Positions 35,795 through 47,206 of a stretch of 64,000 bases of DNA are shown here, in pieces. A model generated the notes under the pieces. That model had not been told where the DNA came from. It searched no databases and saw only the letters and a list, made by a program, of their open reading frames with translations. The number at the start of each line of letters is the position of its first letter. The stretch's first letter is position 1. The position numbers and the translations under genes are program-made. Source of the DNA: Salticus scenicus (Eukaryota; Arthropoda; Arachnida; Araneae; Salticidae); NCBI GenBank assembly GCA_963930645.1, contig OZ005648.1:151755035-151819034 (forward strand), in the 5' to 3' direction.

Positions 35795-35965
35795 CAGTGT
35801 TGTGCACGAACGCGTTCATTTGAACGCGTTCGTGAGCGTAGCTCAAAAATTTTGAGTTTTGAGTTGAACTTCGCTCGTTTTTTAAATTATGAACTTGAGT
35901 TGAGCGTAGTTCGTTTTTTACACGAACTTGAGCGTGAAAAAGCAATTCAAGCTCAAACTCATATT
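35795..35965. repeat. GAACG-rich palindromic repeat, copy 1
   Basis: Starts CAGTGTTGTGCACGAACG and is made of alternating GAACTTGAG, GAGCG and CGCTCGTTTTT words in both orientations, including the palindrome GAACGCGTTC. The inverse copy at 43940-44100 ends CGTGAACTTGCACAACACTG. In both cases the element edge touches a GTTAAGAT sequence, so insertion at a similar site is possible. It can fold extensively. No protein is encoded. Confidence 0.5.
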
Positions 35966-36029
35966 AAATATTTCTGTCTGAAATATGTAAAGGAAAGTAG
36001 AAGAAGAAAAGGACAGAAAAAAAAGGGTC

Positions 36030-36188
36030 CCGGACAAAAGCCCCACCGGACAAAATCCCCACGGACAAAATCCCCACGGACAAAATCCCCGCCGGACAAA
36101 AGCCCCACCGAACAAAATCCCCACCGGACAAAAGCCCCGCCGGACAAAAGCCCCATCGGACAAAATCCCCACCGGACAAAAACCCCAC
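36030..36188 (+). repeat. Minisatellite, ten 15-16 bp units
   Basis: Consensus CGGACAAAAKCCCCAC, ten tandem units; two lack one C and are 15 bp long. It is much more GC-rich than the surroundings. A period of 16 is not a multiple of three, so the overlapping ORFs on both strands are by-products. There are no spacers, so it is not a CRISPR array. Confidence 0.9.
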
Positions 36189-36245
36189 TAAAGCTCAAAT
36201 ATACATGGGGGGGAGGCTAAAGGGGACCACAATGAGTATAGCAAG

Positions 36246-36249
<4 letters not shown>

Positions 36250-36290
<41 letters not shown>
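36250..36290 (+). repeat. (AT)n microsatellite
   Basis: About 20 uninterrupted AT dinucleotides between the first minisatellite and the G-rich degenerate repeats. Confidence 0.9.
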
Positions 36291-36292
<2 letters not shown>

Positions 36293-36461
36293 AAGATATT
36301 AAAGAAACTTTGTTTAATTATCATTAGAATTTTAAGTAATATTTACTGAGAGTTACATATATCTGATAGGGAGGGGTTTCTGCTAAAATTTAGCCATCAT
36401 TACTACTCGTTGTATGTGTAGATGAATGTATACGGATGCTTTTAATTTCTGTCAAAATACT

Positions 36462-36462
36462 T

Positions 36463-36522
<60 letters not shown>
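36462..36522 (+). repeat. (TG)n(TA)n compound microsatellite
   Basis: A short TG tract runs directly into about 25 TA dinucleotides. A further (AT)n tract is at about 36680-36703. Confidence 0.9.
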
Positions 36523-36528
<6 letters not shown>

Positions 36529-36774
36529 TGTGAAAGATTATCCACAAAAAATTAAAAAATAAAATATATATTAAAAACATCTTTATTTATTAAAAGTGAA
36601 AATTTTTAATGTTTAAATTAATTTGTTTAATAGAACTATTTGAGCTTTTAAATGGAAAACCTATTTTTTAAAAAATTAATATATATATATATATATATAT
36701 ATATTTCTATGAATGATTAAAAAGTAAAATAAAATAAATAAATAAAAATAAAAATAACTAATAAATAAAAATAA

Positions 36775-36898
36775 CTCGGAAAAATGGATCTCGGAAAAAA
36801 GGGCATTTGGAATAAAAGGCACTGGTAAAAAGGGCACCAGATAAAAAGGACGCCCGGAAAAAAGGGCACCTGGAAAAAAGGGCACCGGAAGAAAGGGT
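36775..36898 (+). repeat. Minisatellite, eight 15-16 bp units
   Basis: Consensus approximately CGGAAAAAAGGGCAC, eight diverged units. The skeleton CGGAMAAAAGSSCAC is shared with the array at 36030-36188, about 600 bp upstream, in the same orientation and with the same period. The two arrays are probably related. Confidence 0.8.
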
Positions 36899-37009
36899 AC
36901 ATTTGCAATTTGCAAATCGCAAAAACAATAAACATCAACTAATGAATTTAAAGAATGATTTTCATAACATATTTTTAGAAATTTCAATCAATTAAATTGG
37001 AACCACTTT

Positions 37010-37560
37010 CACTTAGTATATACTTGGAGGAAGGAGGGGGGGGTGTCCAGGAGCATATTGAAAGAGAATAATTGTTTTTATATCTCCTTCTTACTGATTT
37101 TAATGAAATTTTGTCCAATAGTCACTTGCTGTTTATGACAAAAAATGCAGTGTCACACATACTTCTGGATCTGAAAGATTTTTTTTTTTTTCTTTTTAAT
37201 ATCATCTTGTTACCGATTTTAACGATATTCCGTATTATAACTATCACTTATTCTTTACGAAAATCACAATAAGTGTTATATATAGCTTAGGGGACAAGGG
37301 GTTTGTGTAGATGCAAAAAATAATTTTTTAAACCACTCTATTATAGATTGAAATAAAATTACAAAAGTGTTACACATATCTTGGAGGGTGGAGGGAAAAG
37401 AGGCGAAATGATTGTTTTTATATCACCATGTGAACTATTTCTCTGGAACTTTGTATAAATATAACTTAATCTTTGTTAAAATTATAGTAAATGATATATA
37501 GTTGAAGGGAGGCAAAAGAGGGGGGGGGGGATTTTCACTATTTCTTTTTGATGTCACATT
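37010..37560 (+). repeat. Degenerate G-rich tandem repeat (~90-130 bp)
   Basis: A phrase like CATATCTTGGAGGGTGGAGG recurs in decayed form near 37022, 37155, 37285, 37376 and 37500, followed each time by a TTGTTTTTATATCWCC-like and AAATTTTGT-like stretch. Similar G-rich words at about 36200 and 36350-36375 suggest that the two minisatellites sit inside an older array of this kind. Confidence 0.45.
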
Positions 37561-37569
37561 TTGAGCTTT

Positions 37570-40470
37570 GTAATATGATTAAAAATTCTTTTTAATGTCA
37601 AAAACTTAAAATAACATATTACAAATTAAATTAAAAATATGTATATATTTCTTTCGTTTCGCACTCATTTTGCAACAATGCTCTATGATCTTATGTGAAT
37701 GATTCTCAAGAATGGATCAACAATTGTTTACAAATTTAATGGATTATGTATGGGAAATAAGTACGCTATATTTTAAATATTGCGACAACGACCGATTAAA
37801 CGTGTATTACGAATATTATTTTAATCGTAAAGTTATCTGACCAGCTTTAAAATACCATTTATGACACTATCATGAACATTATTGACTACAGACATTTCAC
37901 TTTGAAATCTTTCTAAATCATTCAAAATTTGAGAATTTCTAAACATGGCAGAATAAGACAATATTTCCCAAACACTTACTATATGAAGATTATTGGATTG
38001 GAAATACTATAGAATTGCATGAAAACTGAAATATAAAACTGACCTAAACAAAATTAAATAACAAATTAGGATAAGATAAATATATTGAAGCGGAAGGCGG
38101 GAGGGTATCCTAATAGTTGAGGAACTACATTCTACAATCGAGCCAAATGATAAACAGACTTCATATCTTTTAACATGTACATTGTATGAGCTAAAGTAGA
38201 AATGTATGAGAACAAATATATGATGGGGTCTGAGCAGAGTTCAACTATTCCAAATAGTTTATTTATACGACAATTTAAGTTAATTTAGAAAGTGTTTTAA
38301 ATAAAAAAATGTATTATAAATAATAAAAGCACCAATTTCGCACACTTTAAGTTTTTAGACATAAAATAAAAATAAATAAACGCGAAGAATAAATCTAAAT
38401 ATGAATAAGAATTTCTTTTTTACGATACTTTTCGAATGTAGATAGGACTTGTTGTTTTTCAACATTTAAAACTTTACTCCCTCTCATATTCACAGTATAA
38501 CAGATTTTTACTTCCTTTCTTTCTGATATAAAACGGCATTCTTTGAACTTATTAGATGAATGTAAACAAAACTCTTCCCTAAAGCGACTGAGACCACCTA
38601 TTGAGTGAAGTCGTAAAAACAGGAAACAGGGGGCTTACGGGGCTTTTACCGATCTTTGTTGGTTGAAACTTGAATAATTGTTATCTGATGGCTATAATCA
38701 GATATCCAGATGTTGGAGCCACTGGGTATTGGTGACCACTTTCGACTTTTAAATACCCTCATTCAAAATAAAATAAAGAGAGGGGGACACTAGGAAAAGC
38801 GAATCTTTCTTTTCTTTCTCTTTTTTTGTGTGTGTTATAGTGTTATAACAGCTAAAATTTATAACCAGAAATTGGTTACAGTTCAGACAGCATCTCGCTC
38901 TTTTGATAGGATAGTGAATGTATGTTTCTCTGTTCGATTTATTTTCAAGGAAGAAAAAGAAATGGGGGAGGAAAAACGGGGATCATTTTAGTAGAGTATT
39001 CTCATTTCTCAGTCATTCACTATCACTTTTAACACTTTTTACATTCCGCCGTAGTCTTTTGCAAATATATCTGAAATTTCTCTGAGAAAGTAAACCCAAG
39101 TGAAAAATATCAATATATAAAATTTTTCTTCAAGCTAATGAAAAACCATAATGGAAAGCAGTCTTTCTAAAAGATAAAGAAAATGTGTATTAAACTATTA
39201 CTATTTTGATATTTCATTTCAATTTTAATTAAAAAAAAATATTAAAAAGAAAAAAAAGAAAAGCATAAAACTTCATTTTTGATAATTTTTTTTTTCCTTT
39301 AATCAACAGAAAATGAATTTTAGAAAAGCAAAATCCATATAAGATTTGAAAAATTTCTTGAAGAATCCCAAAAATTATAATTTATAATTTCTATATTATG
39401 TTTCATTTTTATATGAAATATGTGGAATATATTATTATTATCATTTTAATTTTAATTTACAAAATATTATATTAACATTACTATATTTAAATATATATAT
39501 CAGTTTTAAATTCTTCCAAATTCGATAACAATTTAAAAATAGTTGTTGAAACATTGTTAGCGATATTTTTTATTATACTTTTTAAATGAAACACAATACT
39601 CTTTATAAATTTTAATTAATTTTACCTACATGTTTCTTAAGAATTATTATTGATTATGTATTATTTATTATTATTGTTAAATTTCAAATCAAAATATTTT
39701 TTATCACATTTAAATACAATACCTCAAAATTTTATAAAAGCACATAACAGCCAACAAAAAATATTAATTTCTATGCTTCTCTATGAACTAAAATTAAAAA
39801 TATGTTATTAATTAGAACGTGAAAATCATTCTTAATATAATTTTTAAGGAATATTTACTTTCGAGGGCGATTCAAATACAAGTATTTATTATTAAAAAAA
39901 TAATAATAATTAAAAAGAAAATAAGAGAGTATTTATTACTTTAGTCAACATATTAAAAATATGTAAAATTGCTATGTTATTTCATCATTCATTATAATGT
40001 ATAGAAACCAGGAAGTAAAACCTTAATGAGATGATAATTATTAAGAATTTAAAAAAGAACATATATATGAGTGTTTATATCATTATTATGTTTAAATCAT
40101 AATTATACAAATTTCTTTTTCATAATTAACTATTTCGAAATTCAATAAGATCAACAGCGTGTTTTAAGAATAGAAAATTCCATGTTTATCTATAAATAGA
40201 TATTGAAAACACAATTTTTTTTAGAGACTATATACAGCTTTTATTATTAAAAATATATAAAATGATGAAATTTATTTATTAATTTAAGCAAAATATAAAA
40301 TGATTTCTACCTATATTATTTATTTATTTATTTTTCATTTTTAATAAAATTTTACATTCTTTATAAGTAAAAAACGATGAGGTTTTTGATTCCTTATTTA
40401 TTTTAAATATAGTATATTCTTTCCTTTATCTAATGTTTTTTCTTCTCTTATTTTATTTTTTGGTCATTAT
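37570..40470. other. AT-rich gene-poor block
   Basis: No repeat shared with the rest of the window, no RNA gene and no ORF above 60 codons. A patch of more even composition at about 38530-38780 has no recognisable content. Confidence 0.5.
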
Positions 40471-40471
40471 T

Positions 40472-40494
<23 letters not shown>

Positions 40495-40502
<8 letters not shown>

Positions 40503-41944
40503 GACTTGACTCGACATTCCAAAAATTGAGTAATTAACGGTTTCGTAGATAAAGTAAAGTAAGAGGAGTTGTTAAATAAACAAAAGAGAAAATTATATTA
40601 GGTAGTTTGAGTATTTTTCTTTATATGGTACACGAAGTTTAATTTAACGCTATCTTACCGAACACGTAGATCATAATGATAAAGAATATTTCTTTGTGTC
40701 CCTGTAAAAACCTACAAATGCTAGATTCACCAAAATGCTTATAGTTAGTGCAACAGTGACTTATAAATTTTCAGCTTTATCGGATAAGGCATTTAGACGC
40801 TATCGCACTTTAAAGTTTGAGCCTATATACCACAATGATAAAGAAATTTGCATTTCGTCCCTGTAAAAAGAATCGTAAATTCTAGATTCTCTAAAGTTCA
40901 TAAAGTTCGTGTGACGGTGACGTATAACATGTATATAACTTTTCAGTTCATTTGAAAAAGGCATTTACTAGCTATCACACTTTAAATAATTTAATATGAT
41001 GAACAATTTTTATTTGTGTTCCTGTAAAACTCGTTAAATGCTAGAGTCACGAAAATCTATACAGTTTGTGTGATGGTGACCTCAGTTTGTGTGATATGAC
41101 TCGTATATACATTTTCCACTCAAACGGATAAGGCATTTAGATGCTGTCGCACTTTAAATAATTTCACCCCATAGGCCATAATGATACAGAATTATTTGCT
41201 GTGCTGTAAAAAAAAAAAAAAAAAAAAAAAAAAATAGAAGTGCTAGATTCACCAAAACCTATACAGTTCGTGAAATTGTGACCTGTAATATGTGTATAAT
41301 TTTTTTTTTGTTCAATTGAATAAGGCGTTTAGACCATATTGCACTTTTTTTTAAAATTTGGTCCCATAGGCCATAAAGATAAAGAATTTTTCTTTGTGTC
41401 CCTGTAAAACAAATTACGTGATAGATTCATCAAAATCTACGCAGTTCTTGCAACTATTACCTATAATATGTGTATAAATTGTTTGCTCTTTTTAATAAGA
41501 TGTTTAGACGCTATCGCACTTTATAAATTTGGCCCCAGAGGCCATAATGATAAAGAATTTTTCTTTATATCCCTGTAAAACACTATATGTGTCAGATTTT
41601 CCAAAATCTATACAGATCGAGTAACTGTGACCTATAATATATGTATAAAATTTTTACTCAATTGAATGAGGCGTTTAGATGCTATCGCACTTTTAAGATT
41701 TTGCTCCCACAGGCATAGTGATAAAGAATTTTTCTTTGTTTCCCTGTAAAAAAACTGTAAGTGCCAGATTCTCCAAAATCAATAGGGTTCGTGCTACGGT
41801 GACATGAAACATGCATACCAACTTACAGCGCATTCGAGCAAAGCGTTTTTAGACGCTAGCGTACGTATTGAAACACCAAAATCTCGAATTCGGATTTTTG
41901 ACATGATTACAATACTTTCCTTTCATACGTTTGTTCGGAAAGTA
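40495..41944 (-). mobile_element. Hairpin-ended dispersed repeat, copy 4 (seven monomers)
   Basis: The inverse of 12396-13395 with the same two ends. TCTGGAGTGACTTGACTCGA follows a poly(A) run at the left. At the right, GATTACAA precedes a hairpin TACTTTCC (41913-41920)/GGAAAGTA (41937-41944). Between them CCCTGTAAAA-type words at 40700, 40859, 41020, 41203, 41400, 41571 and 41742 mark seven monomers (159-197 bp apart). A long A run near 41206-41234 accounts for part of the larger spacing. Confidence 0.7.
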
Positions 41945-42221
41945 ATACATTGACTAATTTTTTTTATCATATTTATATACCAAATCAATAAAAGCGCAGC
42001 CTGCTTTAGAAATAAAAGTAGAAGTAAATATTTTTCTTTAAAAAACATATATTAAATATAGATTGTTCTTTGCATACAATAGAGATGTTATATATTATAT
42101 TAAGCAAAATGATTCCTGCTTTTTCTTGTTTTTTTTTTTTTTTTTTTTTTTTACATTTTTCATGAAATTTTACGTATTGCTTATAAATTAATAAAATATT
42201 ATAGTTTAAAAAAAATTAAAG

Positions 42222-42570
42222 AACACGCTTTTATAGAAATGTGAACTAAAAAGCACAAAATATCTATCTCAGTATTAAAATTCAGGGTAAGAGAAAATCG
42301 TGTGAGTGACACACCTTAATATTTACATACATTTAAATCTTTAATTAAACTAATTTAGAATTAAACAAAAACCCTTTTTAAAAAATCTCCCCTGACGGAG
42401 ATCGAACGCTGGACCGTCAGGTTCGTAGCGCGGCGCCTTACCTCGACGCCACGCTGTTCACGGTAGGAATGTATTTTTTTCACAATATAAATTTTTTGTT
42501 TGCTCCCAGAGAAGTTACAAACAAACATAGAAATATACATACATACAGGTGAAGCTAATAAAAGCGTGTT
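42222..42570. mobile_element. TIR element with tRNA-like segment, copy 2
   Basis: The same ends AACACGCTTTTAT and AATAAAAGCGTGTT, and the same orientation and body, as 21272-21631. The tRNA-like segment (about 42387-42462, minus strand) reads GCGTGGCGTCGAGGTAAGGC and GCGTTCGATC. Similarity to copy 1 extends slightly past the left TIR into AT-rich sequence, so the true left end may be further out. A third fragment is at 44782-44827. Confidence 0.65.
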
Positions 42571-42599
42571 AAAAATAATAATAGTGTATGTTATATTCT

Positions 42600-42673
42600 T
42601 TTACATTTTAAATTTCTTTTCTTTTTCTTCCATTTTTCTTTTCTTTTTTTCTTTCTTTTAATTTCTTTCTTTC

Positions 42674-42704
<31 letters not shown>

Positions 42705-43584
42705 AATTTTAAATCATACTAATTTCTTTATCATATTTTATATCATGCTATTGATAATCAATAAAAACTCAGCCTGCTTTATAAATTAAAAATGACAAGG
42801 TAGGATATTTTCAGTTTCTTTTTCTTTCTATTATTATTATTTTTTTTTTATTTGAAAATGTTATATTATATTAGTTTCGTTATCAAAAATAAATAAATAA
42901 CTCTTAATTTAAGCAAAATGGCTCTTGAGCAAACATGTTAGACTAAGAAAAATCTTGTCATAGTTCTAACTGAAGCAATTAGTAAGCTGCATAGAACAAA
43001 AGATTAAAAATATTGTCAAAGTAAATTATTTCAAAAATAACATAAAATTTAATTTAAATTTACATTTTTAAATGTTATTTTATTTAGATATTTTTGGAAG
43101 TAAAAATACTTTTAAAGTGTATAACTTATATATAATGTTTAAAAATTATTTTGATTATAATTCCATTGATTATTTTAAATCTTTCAAAAAATTTCGTTTA
43201 TCTAGAAATGACAGACTTTCAAAGACTTGTTTGATATTGACCATGACGCATCATACTTCAAAATAAACATTGTATATATACTCATAATTTCACACCCGTT
43301 TTCTTTCATAACTTTTAAAAATTAATCTTTGGAGAAACTTTTGGAAAGTTTTCTGCTTTAAGCTAAAATAAAAATTTCTATTTGGAAATGATTTTATAGA
43401 ACAAGGATCGACATATACATGTTTATATTTGCTATTTTGATAAATACCACATTCACTTCCATATAAAGTTGTCCTACTGTACCACATTTCTTAAATATTT
43501 GTAGAAACTTTCTTGTAATTTCTGCTTTAACTAAAACAAAAATTTATATTCGGAAATACTGGCATAGGATTTAAATTGCTTTGA

Positions 43585-43618
<34 letters not shown>

Positions 43619-43940
43619 TTTTTTATACTTCAACTCAGGCCTCTTCCACAATTTATTTCTGGGTGCGCCACTGTGCGCATAAACAAAAGTATTGGAAATT
43701 TGAGAATAAAAATATACACAAAAACAATGGGTTCACTATTCAGGAGTGTCCTCTAAATAAATTTCTACTACAATTAAATGAATAAGTTATAATTGAGAAT
43801 TAAATGCTTATAAGTTTAATTAAACACCAAATTAAGAATAATTTTCATGGTAATTGACAATTTTAATAAATGTAAATTACCTATGAAAGTGTTCACCGAG
43901 TCACCGAGAAGATCTATTTAGAGAAAAAAAAATACTCAAA
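42600..43940. other. AT-rich stretch with local duplication
   Basis: T/C-rich and (ATT)n tracts lie at about 42610-42705. A diverged direct repeat of about 75 bp starts near 43322 and again near 43494 (GAAACTTT...TTTCTGCTTTAA...AAAATTT). (AT)n at about 43586-43615. No supported gene. Confidence 0.4.
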
Positions 43941-44100
43941 AATGAACTTTTAATGAACTTCGCTCCTTTTTAAAAATGAACTTGAGTTGAACGCGTTCAT
44001 TTTTTTCAGACAGGAGTTTGAGCGCGAACTAGCTCGTTTTTTACACGATGAACTTGAGTTTGAACTAGCTCGTTTTTTTTCGTGAACTTGCACAACACTG
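43940..44100. repeat. GAACG-rich palindromic repeat, copy 2
   Basis: The inverse of 35795-35965: GAACTTCGCTCCTTTTT, GAACTTGAGTTGAACGCG and GAACTAGCTCG words, ending CGTGAACTTGCACAACACTG. See that entry for structure. Confidence 0.5.
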
Positions 44101-44209
44101 GTTAAGATGAAGCAAATGGTTCGTGTATAGGGACATTCAAAAGTATTGAAATACATTACGTCTATGGGGGAAATTGCAGGTAAGTAGAGTTTAACATCTA
44201 AAGACTGCA

Positions 44210-44530
44210 CTAAACCAAATGAAACGAATACATATTTTTTGTAATAGAGATAGTCAACTGGGAAAAAAAATTGTGTATGTAGGAGCCTCGCCTTCCCCCC
44301 TGGGGTAGATGTCCTCCCTCGAGTGGAGTAAATTTCCATGATGGGTATCTTTCAAAAGAGCTCGCCAATACCTTTAAAACGAATGGTTTAACCATCGATC
44401 TACGATAATTTAAAATAAAGTTATTGATTTCTTTCATTTTTAACATTTTTTTTTTTTTTTTAACTTTAATATTGAGAATAAATTCAACTTTTTTTTGGAT
44501 ATTTAGTGTTATACTATTTCTCTAATATGG
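44210..44530 (-). repeat. Dispersed repeat E, minus copy
   Basis: The inverse of 49920-50240: GTATCTTTCAAAAGAGCTCG, ACCATCGATCTACGAT, a GGAGCATCGCC-like word and ATTTAGTGTTATACTA are shared. The GC-rich inner part (about 44285-44335) is a short CCCTGGGG/CTCGAG-type foldback. The overlapping minus-strand ORFs are readings of this repeat. Confidence 0.55.
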
Positions 44531-44781
44531 AAATCGTCTGTATTATCATACAAGATAACTTTTTTAAATAATAATTTTAATGAATTATTTTTTTTAACTG
44601 AATTATTTTTTAATAACCGAATTAAATTCTATATAAATGTAGGTGCATTAATGAAACGGGGGGTTGAGGGGGGCCAGAACTAATTATCATATAAAACTCT
44701 TCCGAAGCCTAATTTGAATTGTTTAACATAGGTTTACATAACAGTACTCTTTATCTTACCTCTTAATCTCACCTGTACTTA

Positions 44782-44827
44782 TAGCATTAAATTTCAGGGT
44801 AAGAGAAAGTCGTGTGAGTGACACACT
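44782..44827 (+). repeat. Fragment of the TIR/tRNA-like element
   Basis: AGCATTAAATTTCAGGGTAA through GTGTGAGTGACACAC matches 21327-21370 and 42270-42313. Only this 46 bp piece is present, with neither TIR. Confidence 0.65.
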
Positions 44828-45136
44828 AGATTATTCTTATTATGAGGACTTTAAATAGAGCACTTAACGAAACACTGGGATGTGTTGTTGCTGTTGTGTT
44901 TTCGGGCCTATATTTTTTGTCAACCAGCAGTTTTTTTATTGTCATTCATATTTATTGATCGGGTAGATTTTTTTAATTTCAGAACGAAAATTATAAAATA
45001 TCGAATCACATTTGATTTATAAACAAAAACTGAAAATACATTTAAATGATCACGTGTTAATCTTCATGATCTAAACATTGTTTTCAAGATTTATCGTTCA
45101 CATTCCGTCATTTTTGACGGGGTTATATACTAGTTA

Positions 45137-45894
45137 GTATAGATTAGTTATCCTGTGCATGTGTTAGATTGAGTTATTTTGCTGTCAAATTGACAAAATT
45201 TTAATTTTAAATTTCAAATCTCTGTCGTTCTTGGCGCTTATTGTTTTTGGTGATCAAAAACGTAATACGAAAATATACATGCCAAATGTATATTTTCGTA
45301 ATATCCATTGTACGAAATATTGTTTCATATTATTCATTACTCTCTTAATATAAGTTGTTAAAATAACCATGATTTTTGAAAGGAATTAAATTATGTTCGC
45401 CAAATAATTTGGCGATATTTTTTTTTTCTGCCATGGATGACCGATATCAAATCTATTCCGCTGCAACATATTAGTATCTTATATCAGATACTTTATTTAG
45501 ACATTTGAAAACAAATTTGACTTCAAATTATGATAGAATATTTATCATCTTCCTTTTAATTAATATATTATTTGGATATTTATTGTGTAAATATCATCCT
45601 TTGAAATGATGTGTTTGTGTTTTCAATCGAATATGGAAGTTTGCCATGTGTTTTTCTCTAGAGTTTTGAAATTAAAAATTCAAACATTGTCAATTTTACA
45701 ACAAAAATAACTTTATCTAACGGATGGACATGATAACTAATACATATATATACATAAATATGGGGATTGAAATCGGGAAATAATTTTCCTCGATTTTTAA
45801 TAATTTTTTACAAAAACCCAATGGGCGTTTAACATAGGAAATATTTTTTTTGGATCCATGAACGGCGAGTGACATCATCATTTCGCTTGCGTAT
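45137..45894. mobile_element. Long-TIR DNA element, truncated inverted copy
   Basis: The inverse of 34599-35320. The right end GCTTGCGTAT is kept, and the other arm is cut at about 45137, losing about 160 bp. The central CGCCAAATAATTTGGCG palindrome is preserved. The ORF matching 34884-35111 is disrupted by in-frame stops, so that peptide is not under clear constraint. Confidence 0.65.
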
Positions 45895-46038
45895 TTCTTT
45901 CTATCTTTTCCTTGGCGAAAAATGTCTGATCTACTTCTGCATTAAAAAAAAAAAAAAAAGTCCAGAATTATCAATAGGAAAATACCTTTAATATAATGTT
46001 GAATTAGCTTTTATGCCAAGCGTGTTCCATCCGCCGTA

Positions 46039-46041
<3 letters not shown>

Positions 46042-46079
<38 letters not shown>
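46042..46079 (+). repeat. Poly(A) run, 38 bases
   Basis: The longest homopolymer I noticed in the window. It is followed by TCTGAAG, similar to the TCTGGAG that follows the poly(A) at 40471-40493, which may mark another eroded end of the hairpin-ended family. Confidence 0.85.
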
Positions 46080-46083
<4 letters not shown>

Positions 46084-46389
46084 AAGTTGAGGTATATAAA
46101 AAAATGCTGTGAAATAAAATTCATAAGAAAATGTTCGATTTGTAATATTACTATTTTATTTTAAAATTATAAAGTGTCATTTTCTCATCGACCAATTTAA
46201 CATTTAGTAATTTTTTATTTTTTGCGTGAAAGCATATTTCATTTTAGAAAAAAATAAATAAATAAATAAATAAAAAATACCTCGTAAACATTTTTGGCAA
46301 CAATAAAAATTTAAATGGCTTATATTATGTCAATTAGCAGTTTATTAATTTCATATTTTAATTAATTTTAAGAAATCTAATCAAATTCC

Positions 46390-46545
46390 CGGTATAAATA
46401 GTAGCCTATGTTCTATTCCAGACTATTCTCTATCTCTGAACCAAATCTCATCCAGATCCGTTTAGTCGTTCTGGCACGATTGAGTGACAAACATCCATCT
46501 ATCCAAACTTTCGTATTTATAATATTAATATAGATAGATAAACGA
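46390..46545 (+). repeat. Dispersed repeat D, 3' fragment
   Basis: Matches 33760-33890: ATTCCAGACTATTCTCTATC, ATCCAGATCCGTTTAGTCG, GATTGAGTGACAAACATCC and a terminal ATAATATTAATATAGATAGA. Only this end is present. Confidence 0.55.
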
Positions 46546-46619
46546 AGTGATTGCAATAGGTCGATTTCTAAAGAAATCAACCTAAAAATCACCCAGGAGG
46601 ATCTATAAATAAAATTGAT

Positions 46620-46720
46620 TTTAGTACAACATATATTAGCATCGTAAACTATATTAGCACTTTATCAATGTGTAAAAGAAATTTTAAATTAAAAATAACG
46701 TCAATCTTTGTGAGATGAGA

Positions 46721-46760
<40 letters not shown>

Positions 46761-47100
46761 TGTTCATGTTTCGATAAATGCATTTATTTTCCCGTTAAAA
46801 AAAGAAAATAATAATAAACTCTTTTTTTTTTTTTTTTTTTTTGGCAACAATTAAATTATGGATAAAATTTAAATACAAATATTGCTCACTTAATAGTATA
46901 AGTTTTTTTTTTGTGCAACAATTAAATCATGGATTAAATTTAAATGGCTATTTTTTTGCTATTATTAGCTTATTCTTTTCATATTTTTATTAATTAAAAG
47001 AAAACTAAACAAAAATTCGAAATTCTGACTTCGGTGTGCACAATGATCCTTCGGGAGGCACCTTTGTGTTAAATCTCGTGACTGTCCGAACTACCGTTTT
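46620..47100 (-). repeat. Dispersed repeat, minus copy (pair with 22130-22505)
   Basis: The inverse of 22130-22505, with two long T runs (46728-46758 and about 46820-46842) and an internal duplication: CAACAATTAAATYATGGAT occurs near 46844 and 46917. The right part reads GGTGTGCACAATGATCCTTC. Class unknown. Confidence 0.5.
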
Positions 47101-47206
47101 CGAGAACAGTGAAATATACAAATATTGCTTACTTATTAGTATAAGATAAAAATCCTTTATATATATATATATATATATATAATATTTATTGGGGGAAGAA
47201 ATGGTA

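Noticed and set aside
36030..36188. Evenly spaced short direct repeats that could suggest a CRISPR array
   Set aside because: Units of 15-16 bp are directly adjacent with no unique spacers, and the setting is eukaryotic. This is a minisatellite.
35852..36220. 122-codon ORF with Lys-Ser-Pro repeats, and three ORFs on the other strand
   Set aside because: They are readings of a 16 bp minisatellite whose period is not a multiple of three. No protein motif is present outside the repeat.
44210..44446. Two overlapping minus-strand ORFs, one Ser-rich, extending from 43950
   Set aside because: They lie across the GAACG repeat and dispersed repeat E, which recurs at 49.9-50.2 kb without keeping the frame.
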